This document shows, piece by piece, positions 33,153 to 43,920 of a stretch of 64,000 nt of DNA. The DNA comes from Pseudoneurospora amorphoporcata (taxonomy: Eukaryota > Ascomycota > Sordariomycetes > Sordariales > Sordariaceae): assembly GCA_033297205.1 (NCBI GenBank), contig MU859070.1, forward strand, positions 62,001 to 126,000. The letters are read 5' to 3'. The notes beneath the pieces are model-generated. The model was not told the origin of the DNA. It was given only the letters and a program-made list of their open reading frames with translations, and did not search any database. Within the stretch, counting starts at the first letter, position 1. Every line of letters begins with the position of its first letter. Both the position numbers and the translations under genes were made by a program.

Positions 33153-34658
33153 CTATATTCTAATATCGGAAGCTGCTTTCCTCAGCCTGTTCATGACCGC
33201 TGCCGCTATGTCATCTCCATCACTCACACCCTCCACGAATATTACATCCGCGCCGCGCCTGTCCAGCTCTCGGAGGGCAGCGAAAAGGCCATGCGCCACC
33301 CCCTTGACATCGTTACCCAGGTCAATCTCCAGAAGCCTCGCCAGCACCGTGGTATCGTCCTCGTCAAGCCATTTCCCTTCCCTAACAACGAACCCAATCT
33401 CAGCCACATCCTCGCTGTCCTTCGCGGCAGCAGCACCGTCAAGCCCTTGACTCCTCAAACCCCCAGCAACAGGCCACCTACCCGTCCTAATAACCGCAAC
33501 CGTCTTCCCCTTCCTACCCTCCTTCTCCCCAACAGCCTCAACCGCCTCCCTCACATCCGCCCCTGGCACCTGCTCCCTGCCCCCCTCCGCCTCATACAAC
33601 ACCACCCTCGCCTTCGGGCTATAATGCTTATACTTCATCCCCGGCGCCCTCGGTGCCGTCTTTGACCCGACCTCCGCCTGGTCTTTATACGCCTTCTCCA
33701 CCCCTTCCCACCCCGGGACAGACCTAATCTCCTCCAAACTGACGCCTCCTGGTCTCAACACCACAGGCGGCGAGCAAAGCCCATCCACAACCGTGCTCTC
33801 CACACCCACGCTGCATGACCCCCCGTCCAGAATCAGTGCGATGCGGCCCGCGAGATCGTCAAGGACGTGCTGTGCGGCGGTGGGACTGGGTTTGGTGCTG
33901 GCGTTCGCGGAGGGCGCGGCGAGAGGGGCGTTGGCGAGCTTGATCAGCGACCGAGCCAGCGCTGAGGCGGGCATGCGGCAGCCAAAGGTGGGTAGGCCGG
34001 CGGTTACTTCTGGCGCCAATCGAGAGGGAGAGGGGTTGGGCAGGAGGATGGTGAGTGGGCCTGGCCAGAAGCGGGTTATGAGGGGGTGGTAGATCTCCGG
34101 GATGGGGTCGTTTTCTTGGGTTTCTGAAGACTGAGAAGGAGAGGAGATGAATGACCGTAACATGCTCAAATCGCAGACGTGCACGATCAAAGGGTTGTCG
34201 CTTGGTCGACCTTTGGCGGCGTAGATGCCCTTGACGGCCGCGCTGCGGGTGGCGTCGGCTCCCAAGCCGTAGACGGTCTCCGTGGGGAAGGCGACGGGGA
34301 TGTCGGTGGCGCGGAGGTGGTGGGCTGCTTCGCGGAGGGGAGACAGAATGTCTTCGTTTTGGTTTGCTGATGTAGTTGGGACCTCCCATGTGTCGAGGTT
34401 ATTGGTTCCATTTTCTGAGTCCTTCCAGTGCCCGAGCACTTGGATGTTGCTGGCGTCCACCTTTACTTTGAGAATCCGGGTTTCCATTGTTGAAGTTGTC
34501 ATAGCTGGTGCCATTAATGGCACTGCCGTAAGGTTTGATTTAGTTTGTAGACTTGTGGTGATGTGGCGTCGTTGGAGGATTGGGGTGAGATGTGGGAGGT
34601 GCGATTGTCTGAATCGGACAGTAAGGGTTTTGATATTGGCGCAAAGAGGTCCCTTCAT
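33153..34658 (-). CDS. sua5: SUA5/YrdC threonylcarbamoyl-AMP synthase
   Basis: A single exon of 501 residues. The YrdC domain begins near residue 107 and carries PTETVYGLG (125-133) and KGRPSDNPLI (149-158), the nucleotide and threonine binding motifs. Further on are RFWPGPLTILL and the strand ending APSANASTKPSPTAAQHV. A linker and the separate Sua5 domain with KYKHYSPKARVVLYE follow, ending near LRKAASDIRI. The enzyme makes threonylcarbamoyl-AMP from threonine, bicarbonate and ATP for the t6A37 modification of ANN-decoding tRNAs. The head MKGPLCANIKTLTVRFRQSH is basic and may target mitochondria, while Met49, Met53 and Met58 could start a cytosolic form. A small Ala/Lys-rich insertion lies in the Sua5 part. 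Confidence 0.95.
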   Translation of the reverse strand: MKGPLCANIKTLTVRFRQSHLPHLTPILQRRHITTSLQTKSNLTAVPLMAPAMTTSTMETRILKVKVDASNIQVLGHWKDSENGTNNLDTWEVPTTSANQNEDILSPLREAAHHLRATDIPVAFPTETVYGLGADATRSAAVKGIYAAKGRPSDNPLIVHVCDLSMLRSFISSPSQSSETQENDPIPEIYHPLITRFWPGPLTILLPNPSPSRLAPEVTAGLPTFGCRMPASALARSLIKLANAPLAAPSANASTKPSPTAAQHVLDDLAGRIALILDGGSCSVGVESTVVDGLCSPPVVLRPGGVSLEEIRSVPGWEGVEKAYKDQAEVGSKTAPRAPGMKYKHYSPKARVVLYEAEGGREQVPGADVREAVEAVGEKEGRKGKTVAVIRTGRWPVAGGLRSQGLDGAAAAKDSEDVAEIGFVVREGKWLDEDDTTVLARLLEIDLGNDVKGVAHGLFAALRELDRRGADVIFVEGVSDGDDIAAAVMNRLRKAASDIRI

Positions 34659-35157
34659 TCAGGGATTTCGTTGATTTCGAGTTCCGAGATCAAAATGGAG
34701 TGTCTTTCGATTACCTACAGATTTCGAGTAAAATATATCATGCAAGACATTGGTTGTAGTGGTTATCAAATCTTGGAGTTGGTGGTGTTCAAGCTCAGGG
34801 TTTCGAGTCACGGTGGAGAAATTTTCTAGCTCTTATTTATCTCAAACTTCAACCCAACAACGTCTTACACCCCATTCTAGGCTACCCATCTTACAACGAC
34901 CACCACAACCCAAATCCAGTCACATTAATTGTTGTATGTAAACGGCATCTTCAGTCTCGATACATTCTCGCTGAATACGAATTACGATTTATATACTTGT
35001 ATACCGCTGAGCGCTTATCTGTACCTGACCCTAGATCCATGCTACACCATATAGTCTACCCCTGGACTCTCTATGCACACTAAATATACACATCAAATGA
35101 TTTACTCCGTTGTGGTTTTGATACGAGACCTAACCCCTTATAACACTCATACTCCCA
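34659..35157. other. Intergenic between SUA5 and kinase gene
   Basis: The 499 bp carry the SUA5 promoter and the kinase 3' flank. The sequence is AT-richer than its neighbours. No gene is seen. Confidence 0.5.
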
Positions 35158-37989
35158 TCAAACACTCGTATTCACCTCGCTTCCCCTCCTCCCCTGCCTC
35201 ACCGGAAGCGTATTAACATGCGCATTCGCAAACCCCAAGTGCTCCGAGAAGCTTTGGAGCAATCTCATCACATCATCCCTCACCTCCTCCCGATTCGCCA
35301 TGCCCTGCATCACCCTGACCCTCGGCGGCTCCGGGACCTGGGGCATGTGCATCATATCTGTCGAACCCTGGCTATTGCTATGGCTATGGCCATGACCTTG
35401 GCCATGACGTGGATGCGCCTGGTGACCAGGATGCCCGCCACCATGGCTGCCGCTCATACCAATATTCCCATTCATGCTCCCGCCCATGCCATACCCGCGA
35501 GGCGGATGGTGCGAATTGTCCGGGTCCGGGTCCGGCCGCATGCCGCTCGGCCTCCGGCGACTGCGGTTGCGCTCACTACTACCCATCGCCATCGGATCCA
35601 TGCTGCCGCCTAGGTAGTCCGACTCGGCGTACTCGCCCGCTGAATAGCCGCCCACGTCGTCATCGGTGGCGTAGGTGTAGCTGTCCGCGTGGGAGTGGGC
35701 GCGGCTGTGTGTCCGGCTGCCGATGCTTCCCCCACCGATGCTGCCGCCGCCTGTACTGCCGTTTCCGACGCTACCTCCGCCGTTAACGGAGGAAGCGTAT
35801 TCGGGCGTGCCGCGACCGTTGGTCCCGATGAAGTGCTCCTCTGATGGCGCCTGAGCGACCCGGGCATAATCGCTGTCGTCCGATACGTAGATGGATGGTT
35901 CGCGGACCGAGAATGATCGTACGACGGGTAGTGGCTGGTAAAGTGAAGCGTGTCGCTCGAGGTCGAACGGATTTGCGCCACCTATCTCTGAGCCACTGAC
36001 GGAAGCGGCGTCCGAGTTTGCCGTGGATGGTCGCGTGTACTCTCGATTGTTGAAGTTATTGCTGAAATCGTTTGTCGGCTCAGGTAAACTTTCGTCGAGA
36101 TCAATAAGACTCCCAACTGAAACGCGATTATCGATCGGAGGCTTGGGCGGCATGGAATCGTAGCCCATCGATCGGAAGCCTAGCGGGTCTGTTGGGTGGT
36201 GTATGAGAGGCGGCCGAACAAAGTTGTTGTCATCCTGGCTGTTGTCGTTAGAGCGCTCTTCAGTCACGGTCCACGGGAAGCGTGACATCTCCGGATGGGC
36301 AGAAGCCGGCGGAGCCGCCATTGACGGGAACTTCCAGTCCTGAGTACGGCGGTTGATGTTCATTGGCATATCTGCCGGGTCGCTGAGGGGCGGTCTGCTG
36401 AAGTCCGGCGGGGGGTTCGGGTCTAAGGCTGCGTAGTCTATCGAACCACGGGGACCAGCCTTAATCGTCTCCATGTCAACAAACTGAGACAAGTCATTCC
36501 CATCAAAGGACGCATCCAAATCTATGAGCGATTCTCGTAGTGCCGCCTGTGAGCTCGGCTCATATTGTTGTCGAAATTGAAGATCTGAATCCTTTGGTGG
36601 ATCGGATGCTCCTAGTGTTGTTTCTGGTGTGGCCGTTGGAGGAGGCGGCCCCAGACCGTAATAGGCACGCGAGTTCTCATCGTATCCGGAGATCGTATTA
36701 GGATCAAACAGCTTTTCCAGAGGTGCCTTGAGAGCTAGTAGTTTAGGAGGAGGCGGTCGCCTCCTCCCTTTGGGCTTGGGCCGCCGCGTCTGCTCTTCCT
36801 CAACCTCGAAGTCGACATTGTGCCCATAAACATCATAGACAGCTTGGGCGTCGCTGTCCATGGCCATTCGGTCAAAGTCGACCGTTGTGCTAAAGTTCCA
36901 CTCATCATTGGAGAGAGCGGTTGAGGCATAATCTGACGGGCCTTGAGCACCAACCGGCGCAAACAGCGATTTTCTGATCCCCCCCTGCGCCTCCCAAACT
37001 TTATAACCTCGTACAAGGTTGGAAAGAGATGCTGCTGGGTATTCAGAGGTCGTGTTGAATATGTAAGGGTGTCGTTGGACCTGTTCGATCGTCGGTCGTT
37101 TTGCGGGGTCCTCCACCAGACAGAAAGCCACCAAGTCCTTGAGATTGTCTGAGTACTGGTCTCCCTCTAAACGAGGCGCGTGGGACTTGATATAATTGCC
37201 AAGCTGGGGGATGTTAAACCCCGACATGACATTGGGAGGAAGTCCAGACGCAATCTCGTATACCATAGATCCAAATGCCCAGATATCAACCGGTGTGCTG
37301 TAGGACGGTGTAGGTTCGAAGAGTTCTGGTGCCATCCAATGAGGTGTCCCGATAAACGTCGACCGTTTGTCGAACTTGGTCTCGACGATGCCAGCCACAC
37401 CAAAGTCACAGAGCTGTACGGCGCCCGTCTCCGTCACAAGTACATTGGCGCACTTGATGTCACGGTGGATGATTCCTTCTTTGTGTACCCAGAATATGGC
37501 CTCTGCGACTTCTCGTAGGATGGGAATGATCCACTTCTCCTGCAAGCCCCCGGGCGCGGTAGGCTTCATCAGAGTAGCCACGCTCCCGCCAGCACAGTAC
37601 TCGGTGATCAGCCACATGGACTGTCCAACGGGGAGTACATCGAGAATGAGATTGATGTTCTTTGCGCCGCTGTTACTGAGTAACTTGAGGGCACTGGTCT
37701 CCTTCATAAACTCGCTGTACGTGTCCGCCAGCCTGGGATTTTCCCTGTCGCTCTCTTCGATGTCAATAATTTTGACAGCCACAACAGCACTGGACTTGTT
37801 ATCGGTCGCCTTGTAGACGCGGCCAAAGCTGCCTTTGCCGATGAGCTCCTCCAGCTGATATGGGGGTGCGTCTTTTCCTGATTTGTTGCATTCTTCTGCA
37901 ACAACAGCCTGCATCTTCTTGGCATCCTCGATGGCCTTCTTCTTTGTGGTGGTGAGGAAATCTGACCCGTATACCGATAGCGTCGCCAT
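35158..37989 (-). CDS. STE20/germinal-centre-type Ser/Thr kinase
   Basis: A single exon of 943 residues. The kinase domain covers about residues 44-311: glycine loop GKGSFG 51-56, VAIK-type lysine K73, HRD 175-177, DFG 195-197, the activation segment RSTFIGTPHWMAPE 209-222 and VDIWAFGSMVYE. The GTPHWMAPE sequence and the N-terminal position of the domain are typical of the GCK branch of STE20 kinases, including fungal MST/Nak1/Sid1-type enzymes that act in septation and polarity networks. After the domain come SLSNLVRGYKVWEAQGG and a 600-residue disordered tail rich in Ser, Gly, Pro and His, with a Gly/Ser repeat near 35690-35790 and repeated LIDLDESL/LIDLDASF motifs. No PBD/CRIB motif is seen, which excludes PAK. 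I cannot name the exact orthologue. Confidence 0.88.
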   Translation of the reverse strand: MATLSVYGSDFLTTTKKKAIEDAKKMQAVVAEECNKSGKDAPPYQLEELIGKGSFGRVYKATDNKSSAVVAVKIIDIEESDRENPRLADTYSEFMKETSALKLLSNSGAKNINLILDVLPVGQSMWLITEYCAGGSVATLMKPTAPGGLQEKWIIPILREVAEAIFWVHKEGIIHRDIKCANVLVTETGAVQLCDFGVAGIVETKFDKRSTFIGTPHWMAPELFEPTPSYSTPVDIWAFGSMVYEIASGLPPNVMSGFNIPQLGNYIKSHAPRLEGDQYSDNLKDLVAFCLVEDPAKRPTIEQVQRHPYIFNTTSEYPAASLSNLVRGYKVWEAQGGIRKSLFAPVGAQGPSDYASTALSNDEWNFSTTVDFDRMAMDSDAQAVYDVYGHNVDFEVEEEQTRRPKPKGRRRPPPPKLLALKAPLEKLFDPNTISGYDENSRAYYGLGPPPPTATPETTLGASDPPKDSDLQFRQQYEPSSQAALRESLIDLDASFDGNDLSQFVDMETIKAGPRGSIDYAALDPNPPPDFSRPPLSDPADMPMNINRRTQDWKFPSMAAPPASAHPEMSRFPWTVTEERSNDNSQDDNNFVRPPLIHHPTDPLGFRSMGYDSMPPKPPIDNRVSVGSLIDLDESLPEPTNDFSNNFNNREYTRPSTANSDAASVSGSEIGGANPFDLERHASLYQPLPVVRSFSVREPSIYVSDDSDYARVAQAPSEEHFIGTNGRGTPEYASSVNGGGSVGNGSTGGGSIGGGSIGSRTHSRAHSHADSYTYATDDDVGGYSAGEYAESDYLGGSMDPMAMGSSERNRSRRRPSGMRPDPDPDNSHHPPRGYGMGGSMNGNIGMSGSHGGGHPGHQAHPRHGQGHGHSHSNSQGSTDMMHMPQVPEPPRVRVMQGMANREEVRDDVMRLLQSFSEHLGFANAHVNTLPVRQGRRGSEVNTSV

Positions 37990-39495
37990 GATTGCTGACC
38001 GTCCCCAGAGACGGGACCGGAGGAAACTGTTGGTAGTAAAGTACTGGTGATCGTGTGAAGCCTCGGTGTTCCTCCCGTAACTCTACCAGCGATTCGGTCC
38101 AAATATGGGGCAGGCTTCCGGCCTCAGGCGGTGTGACGGCGACCTAAAGTGTGGCAATGAAAACGACACCTCAGCTGTGCAGCGTTACTCTGGCGCTTTC
38201 TGTGGGCGTGGATGAGATGAATGTGTTTATGAGCCCTACGCCTCGAATGAATTCAAAACACGCTCTGCAGAAGGTGGGTATCAGAACTATGGATAAGTCA
38301 GTCCCATGGCAGCTCAAGAGTTCCAAGACAGTGAGTGACCGGGCAAAAGCAAGACGGTGAAAAGCTACAAGGACAATGAATGAGAGAAGCCCGGTCGGGT
38401 TGTCTTTGAAAAACGTCAGTGTTCCTGAACTCCTCAACTGTGAAGTAGTCGGGTTTTCAGGTACGCATGTCCCTTGAGTGATGAGTCTAGAGATGAAGGT
38501 AGGGGTACAACTCCGATATCCAATGTCCATCAGGGGTGACACCCTTGACAAGACGGATGAGAGGAAAGGGCAAGTCGATGCTTGCCAAGGATAAGGATTC
38601 ATGTTATTGCTCCGATTCGGAAAGAAGAGCAGCATGTACTCACATAAGAATCGATAAGTATTAAGAGTATCGCGGTTTGTTCGGCTCCTCCTACCGATGA
38701 GGATTCCCGTTGTTGACGATGGACGATGAGATTGTGAAGAGAAGCAATTTGTGTAAGGTTCGGAACTTGCCCGAGTCAGGGTCACCTAAGCCCGCGTTGT
38801 TCGGCTCCTTGCGCTGCCAGGGGCAAAGTCACCCACCCACAAGTGTGTAAACTTTGGCTCTTGACAGAAAGGTCACACCAAAGCCCGAACCTTCAGGGTC
38901 CTCACAGGGCCAAACAAACGAGCCAGTTCCGACTTTCACCCAACCGCAGCTCAAAAGAGTATCGTTGGCCTCAACGCGATGGCTGGATCATCAACGGAGC
39001 ACGGATCGATGGATGAAGGAAAACGGTTCCTAGTCGTCAGTGCGCGTCCACACCGCTGGCTGACAATGTGCCCGTCCCAACTGTTGGTTGTCGTTGTTTC
39101 CACCCGCAATTTGAGGGTTGACAGCGGATAGAAGGAATGGAATCAGGGGACAGAAGCCGAAACTCACGATGTGCTAAAACGGCCTCGGAAGGGAGCCATC
39201 GTAAGCGAGATCAGCCAATGAGGATCATCCGGACCGCATGCCACCACGTGGGTGCGGCTCCACTTGTGGAGGATGTTAGAGGTCCCTCAGCGGGAGTTCA
39301 GCGGTCCCAGGTCTCAAATCCAGACCCTCCATGTGGCGGGCCTTGACCATGGTACACCTAACAATAGCAACGAAAGCATTTCCATCCATACAGGTATGAT
39401 TCATGGTCTCGGTCATGTTGATAGCTTCAGACCAAAAGCGAACCAAAAGTGGAAAGGAAAGAATATCCCAGATCCATACGGCCAAGGCCAAGTCT
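37990..39495. other. 1.5-kb intergenic, kinase promoter
   Basis: Upstream of the kinase start and downstream of the DUF7053-like gene. The 204-codon minus-strand frame at 38171-38785 has no motif or typical domain composition and is treated as chance. It may lie in a long kinase leader. Confidence 0.45.
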
Positions 39496-40100
39496 TCAAG
39501 CTACCTCTAGATCTACCCCGCCTGAACCCTCTAGCCTCTTCACCATCTTCCCGTGGATTCCTTCCCAAGCACTTTCACACTGACCCTTGGCAATTCCAAT
39601 CAACAACCTCGAGCAACTGATCTCTACATTTTCCACAATCTCCAAACTCCCATCTTCCCCCTCTTTGATCTCCCACACGGTCTCCATAACCATTGACAGC
39701 GGGCTTCTGATTCGAACAAAAAGGCCAGTATCGAGCTTCGCGAACTCATACGTACTGACAACGTTGTTGTCCCACAACCCGGCGGGCAGCGTGTGGATAA
39801 CATCGGTGACCTTGTAGGACTTGGTCTCGCCTTAGCACTCGCGGCTGCACAGCGCTTGGAATGGTTGGCGGCGTACTGGGGGTGAGAGGCTCGCATTTGG
39901 CGAGATGCGGGTCGCACGAGAGAAGGAACTCGTGGTCTTGTAGCAGTTCTATCGCCTGTTCCCGGGTGGTTTTCGGTGGGATGGGCGACTTGTGTAAGAG
40001 TTGAGCTTTGGTTGAGAGGACTGAAATGGTATTTCTGTTAGCGATGTGATCGTCCGAGGTAAGCAAGGAGTTTTGGGATTCACTGGTACTAACGTGACAT
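39496..40100 (-). CDS. DUF7053-like small conserved fungal protein
   Basis: Proposed exons 40100-40094, 40020-39877 and 39830-39496 give 161 residues starting MSLLSTKAQLLHKSPIPP. The first intron (73 nt) has a GTTAGT donor, a GCTAAC branch site and a TTCAG acceptor, and needs a seven-nucleotide first exon. The second is only 46 nt (GTACGC to CTAAG) and is required to pass from the frame ending CDPHLAKCEPLTP to the one starting ETKSYKVTDVIHTLP. The protein resembles the fungal DUF7053 family as I remember it: an alpha/beta START/SRPBCC-like fold with an invariant DHEFLLSCDP-type block. No active site is known. If the 46-nt intron is not real, the gene carries a frame disruption instead. Confidence 0.65.
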
Positions 40101-40888
40101 TTGTGGGTTTCTCGATCAAAGTCTGTGAGTATGGACTGTAAGTGTTTAGAATTAACCATATGCTCAGCTTGGTTGATCGGTCAAGACCTATTGAGTGTTC
40201 AGGAGTGACGCTGTAGTGTATTTACACAACGGGCTGCTCGGTTCCTTCGAAAGTCTGGCCGTTGTCGGACCCAAAACAGCTAAAGACCAGTTGAAACAAT
40301 TATCCCCAAGCCACGGATCAAGAACAATGGTTCCATTGGATATAAGCGCCCAACTCATGTTCACCGTTGTCGCAATATTCTAAAGTAGTCATCACTCACA
40401 CAGCAACACAAGGCCTGACTGTTAGTCGGGCTCCTTTTTGGGCTTTCAAAAGTAAGAGAATTGCGAACAAAACATTAGGTCTACATTGTTACCGAAGGAC
40501 TTCTAAAGACGTCGTTCTAATACCCCACCAAAGATGGCATTCTGGAATTTCCCTATGAGAGTTGGTTGGCTGGCGAAGCGAATCCACCTAACCGACGAGT
40601 AACAGACGACGAATGTTTTCTGGAAGAAGGTACCAAGCCTAGAGAATCTGTTAGTACCAACCTGCAAAAGAAGTGTCTAGATTAACAAAAAGATTGGAGC
40701 TGTACTTCCCGGTGAGAGCATGGCAGGGTTAGGGTTCGCTCCCAAATTGCCTAGGAAGGAGCTTGGGCCAATCGGTCGCGCAACTGATGCGATTGGCGCG
40801 ACTTTCTCCATGAACCCTGAAGGCCAAACCAAAAACCATCAGGTCATAATATCGGGATTCCAGCACCATCACAAGTGCTGTGGCTACC
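40101..40888. other. Divergent promoter, DUF7053-like gene and COQ6
   Basis: The 788 bp between the two divergent starts hold no ORF with family features. An ATG-bearing frame from 40159 runs into the DUF7053 gene but leads out of frame after splicing. Confidence 0.5.
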
Positions 40889-42423
40889 ATGGAAGCAGTA
40901 GCAAGGAGAAAGGCAGCTGCCTATGTCTGCAGGAGCTGCACTCGGCAATTCCAACGACAACTTCGACGAAACTACTCGAACTCTGCTCCACGACCTGACA
41001 TCTACGATGTGGTGTGCGTTGGTGGAGGACCGGCAGGTCTGAGTCTCTTGACTGCCCTACGTAAGTCGCCAAATTGTATGCCAACACTATATCTGGTCAA
41101 TTGCTTACTGTTAGGTCTCTAGGCGCCAATCCCGTCACTTCCCACCTCCGAGTTGCCCTAGTCGAAGCACAGGATCTATCCAAAGTCAAGTCATGGAAGC
41201 TACCCCCAAACAAGTACTCGAACCGGTGCAGCTCCCTCACCCCCACATCCGCCCTCTTCCTCGACCAGATTGGTGCCTGGGAACACCTCGATCAAACCAG
41301 AGTCCAACCGTACCACGAAATGCAAGTTTGGGATGGCGTCACGGATGCTCGGATCGAATTCGACTGGGCCCCCGGTTCGGCTCCGGTAGAAGGAACCACG
41401 ATTGCTTACATGAACGAGAACCTCAACCTCACATCCGGCCTCCTGAAGCGACTGGAGCAGCTTGGCGGCGTGTCGGTATTCGAGGGTGCCAATGTTGAAA
41501 ACATCACTTTTGGCGAGGAGATGGAGGACCTGGACCTTAGCCAATGGCCGGTCGTACACATTTCTGGAGGCAAGCAGCTTACTGCCCGCCTTTTGGTTGG
41601 AGCCGATGGAGCAAACAGCCCAGTCCGTGCTTTCGCTGGTATTGATGCGAAGGGTTGGGACTACAACAGACACGGCGTGGTGGCCACGCTAGAGATGGAG
41701 GGCGAGGGCTGGGGCGGAGAGCACACCAAGATTGCCTACCAGAGGTTCCTCCCCACCGGTCCAGTTGCTATGCTCCCCATGCCTGGAAATGTTGCGACAC
41801 TTGTCTGGTCTACAACCCCCGAGAATGCCTCATTACTCAAGAGCCTCTCGCCCAAGGATTTTGTGGCTATGGTGAACGCAGCATTCCGTCTGAGCACAGT
41901 GGATCTGGCCTTCATGCACACTCAAGGGACGGACCAAGACGACGAGTATTCATGGAGGTTACAACACACATCCTTCAACCCCCGGGCGATTCCACAGACC
42001 GTCGTTGGAGTGCAAGAAGGCACGGTTGCATCCTTCCCGTTGAAGATGCGCCACGCCGATACCTACATTGGAGAGCGTGTTGCTTTGGTCGGCGATGCCG
42101 CTCATACCATTCACCCGCTGGCCGGTCAAGGCCTGAACCAGGGCCAGGGCGATGTGCAGAGCCTGGTCAAGACAATCGAGTTCGCCGTTACCCACGGACA
42201 GGATATCGGAAGTATCATGTCACTCGAGTCCTATGTGTCGGAACGATACACAGCAAACCATGTGCTCCTTGGGGTCGTTGATAAGCTCCATAAGCTTTAC
42301 TCTGCCGGAAGCGGCCCGTTAGTGCCCTTGAGATCACTTGGCCTGAATGCCGTTAATGCTCTTGGGCCGTTGAAGAGCTTCTTCATGAAGCAGGCTGCGG
42401 GAAGCGGCACCAAGATCTTCTGA
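40889..42423 (+). CDS. coq6: COQ6 ubiquinone biosynthesis monooxygenase
   Basis: Exons 40889-41060 and 41123-42423 give 490 residues, joined across a 62-nt intron with a GTAAGT donor. The head MEAVARRKAAAYVCRSCTRQ is basic and amphipathic, a mitochondrial presequence. The FAD-binding Rossmann motif GGGPAG is at residues 45-50, the mid-protein GADGANSPVR motif is present, and GDAAHTIHPLAGQGLNQG is the second FAD motif of the UbiH/Coq6 group. The enzyme C5-hydroxylates the polyprenyl-hydroxybenzoate ring in coenzyme Q synthesis on the matrix face of the inner membrane within the Coq synthome, fed by ferredoxin and its reductase. The length matches the family (about 480). Confidence 0.95.
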
Positions 42424-43920
42424 GCTCAGACCCTCCATTTCCAGGCAGGATGGGCGGCTTTCGGAGTAGTGTATATTTACTTGTACCAACTTTAGCCATG
42501 TGTCATGTATCACCATACCCCCGTACGAGTTTGCTTCTAGGGAACAACTGAACCGATCTTCCGCGAGGTCATTGGTAAAGCGGAGCCTCAAAGGCCCCTC
42601 AATAACGCTGCGAGACGGACCTGTCCGATGTTCGAATCGTGACTCCCGTCTGTGACAAACACTGCCGATGGACCTAGACGACCTCTTAAACCATATCGGA
42701 TCAAAAAATGCCCCTTACGCGATCTCCTCACGCTTCGGTCCGATATCCTTGGATTCACACCGAGGCAGCTGAACTAGGCTTAAGCGGCTGGTTTACTCTA
42801 CCTTGTGATTCCACATCCTCTATTTCCAAGGCCCAGCCCTTCGGTTCATTGGATTCATGCTTGCCTTGTCTCTCCTGCTGCTCCATTCTGTGCAGTCCAC
42901 CCTTCCTTCTGCCTCGCAGTGCTATCACCAATATCCACTGGCTAGTCCTGGCCCCTTGGTTCGCCATCACAACGTGCTGGCAGAGGAAGATTCTCAAACT
43001 GCAGTATCTTGTTGAACGGGCACGTACGAAGTGTCCAGCTTCACACGCGTGGAGCGATATAGTCTTCCGTTTACGAATCCAGGCAACAACTTGGACCACC
43101 GGCCTCACTTAGCGCACTCATATGTACGAGACACAGTCTGTTTATTTATCCAACCAGGCATCTATCACATTGCCTCTAGGCAGACTTCTCCACGGGAGGG
43201 GGATATCAGCGTTTACAAGTTCAACCTCAAATCTGCCCCAATTCGACTGTCGTTAATCGGACGAATCATCACCGGCGACTAGCCGACTCTCCCGATCCCT
43301 CCTTGTTCTGTATCGAACATATTCGGGCAGTGGTCATCTGCGGCGAAATTAGTTGTTTGGTTGTTGGGTGACATCCTCACCAACTTGAACTTGGCTTACC
43401 TTTGCCAGCATCAGAAGTCGAACAAGGTTTCCATCCGCAGTGAGTCTGCTTAAAAACACTGCGTCTCCAGCAAGGTTCTCATCCGTGTGTCGTACAATGA
43501 AGACAGGCCCCTTCGAGCATCAGAGTATTCACGTTCGGTACCGAATATCAAACGCCCCGGGAGGACTCAGGTGCTGAAACGGGCAGGCGATCTTCGACAT
43601 TTACTGATCCAGGAAGGATTGTCTCCATCAAACCCATTAAGGTCGCTCAAAGCTGCCTCTTGACGGTTGACGACACAGTTACAACAACCTCGAAGGAACC
43701 TCGACGGGTAACCGAAGTAGAAATCTAGGATCGGCTGGCAGTTTCACTCATTCGACATCCGTCAACTTCGGAGCATGAAGTCTTTGCCGATATCTCTAGT
43801 ACGCACCATCGTCACCAGATCAACTATAGCCTTAGTTCCTAAGCAATACCTCCAGAGTGTTGCTTAGCTAGGCCGAACTAGCACGAAATTTCCTTGCGAG
43901 TGGCTCAAGTCCATAGAGGG
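42424..43920. other. 1.5-kb intergenic after COQ6
   Basis: It holds the COQ6 3' flank and the leader of the next + gene. The overlapping frames at 42708-43112 (+) and 42755-43108 (-) have no recognisable content. Confidence 0.5.

Noticed and set aside
38171..38785. 204-codon minus-strand frame upstream of the kinase
   Set aside because: It lies just ahead of the kinase gene, has no recognisable motif, and more likely belongs to its leader or promoter.
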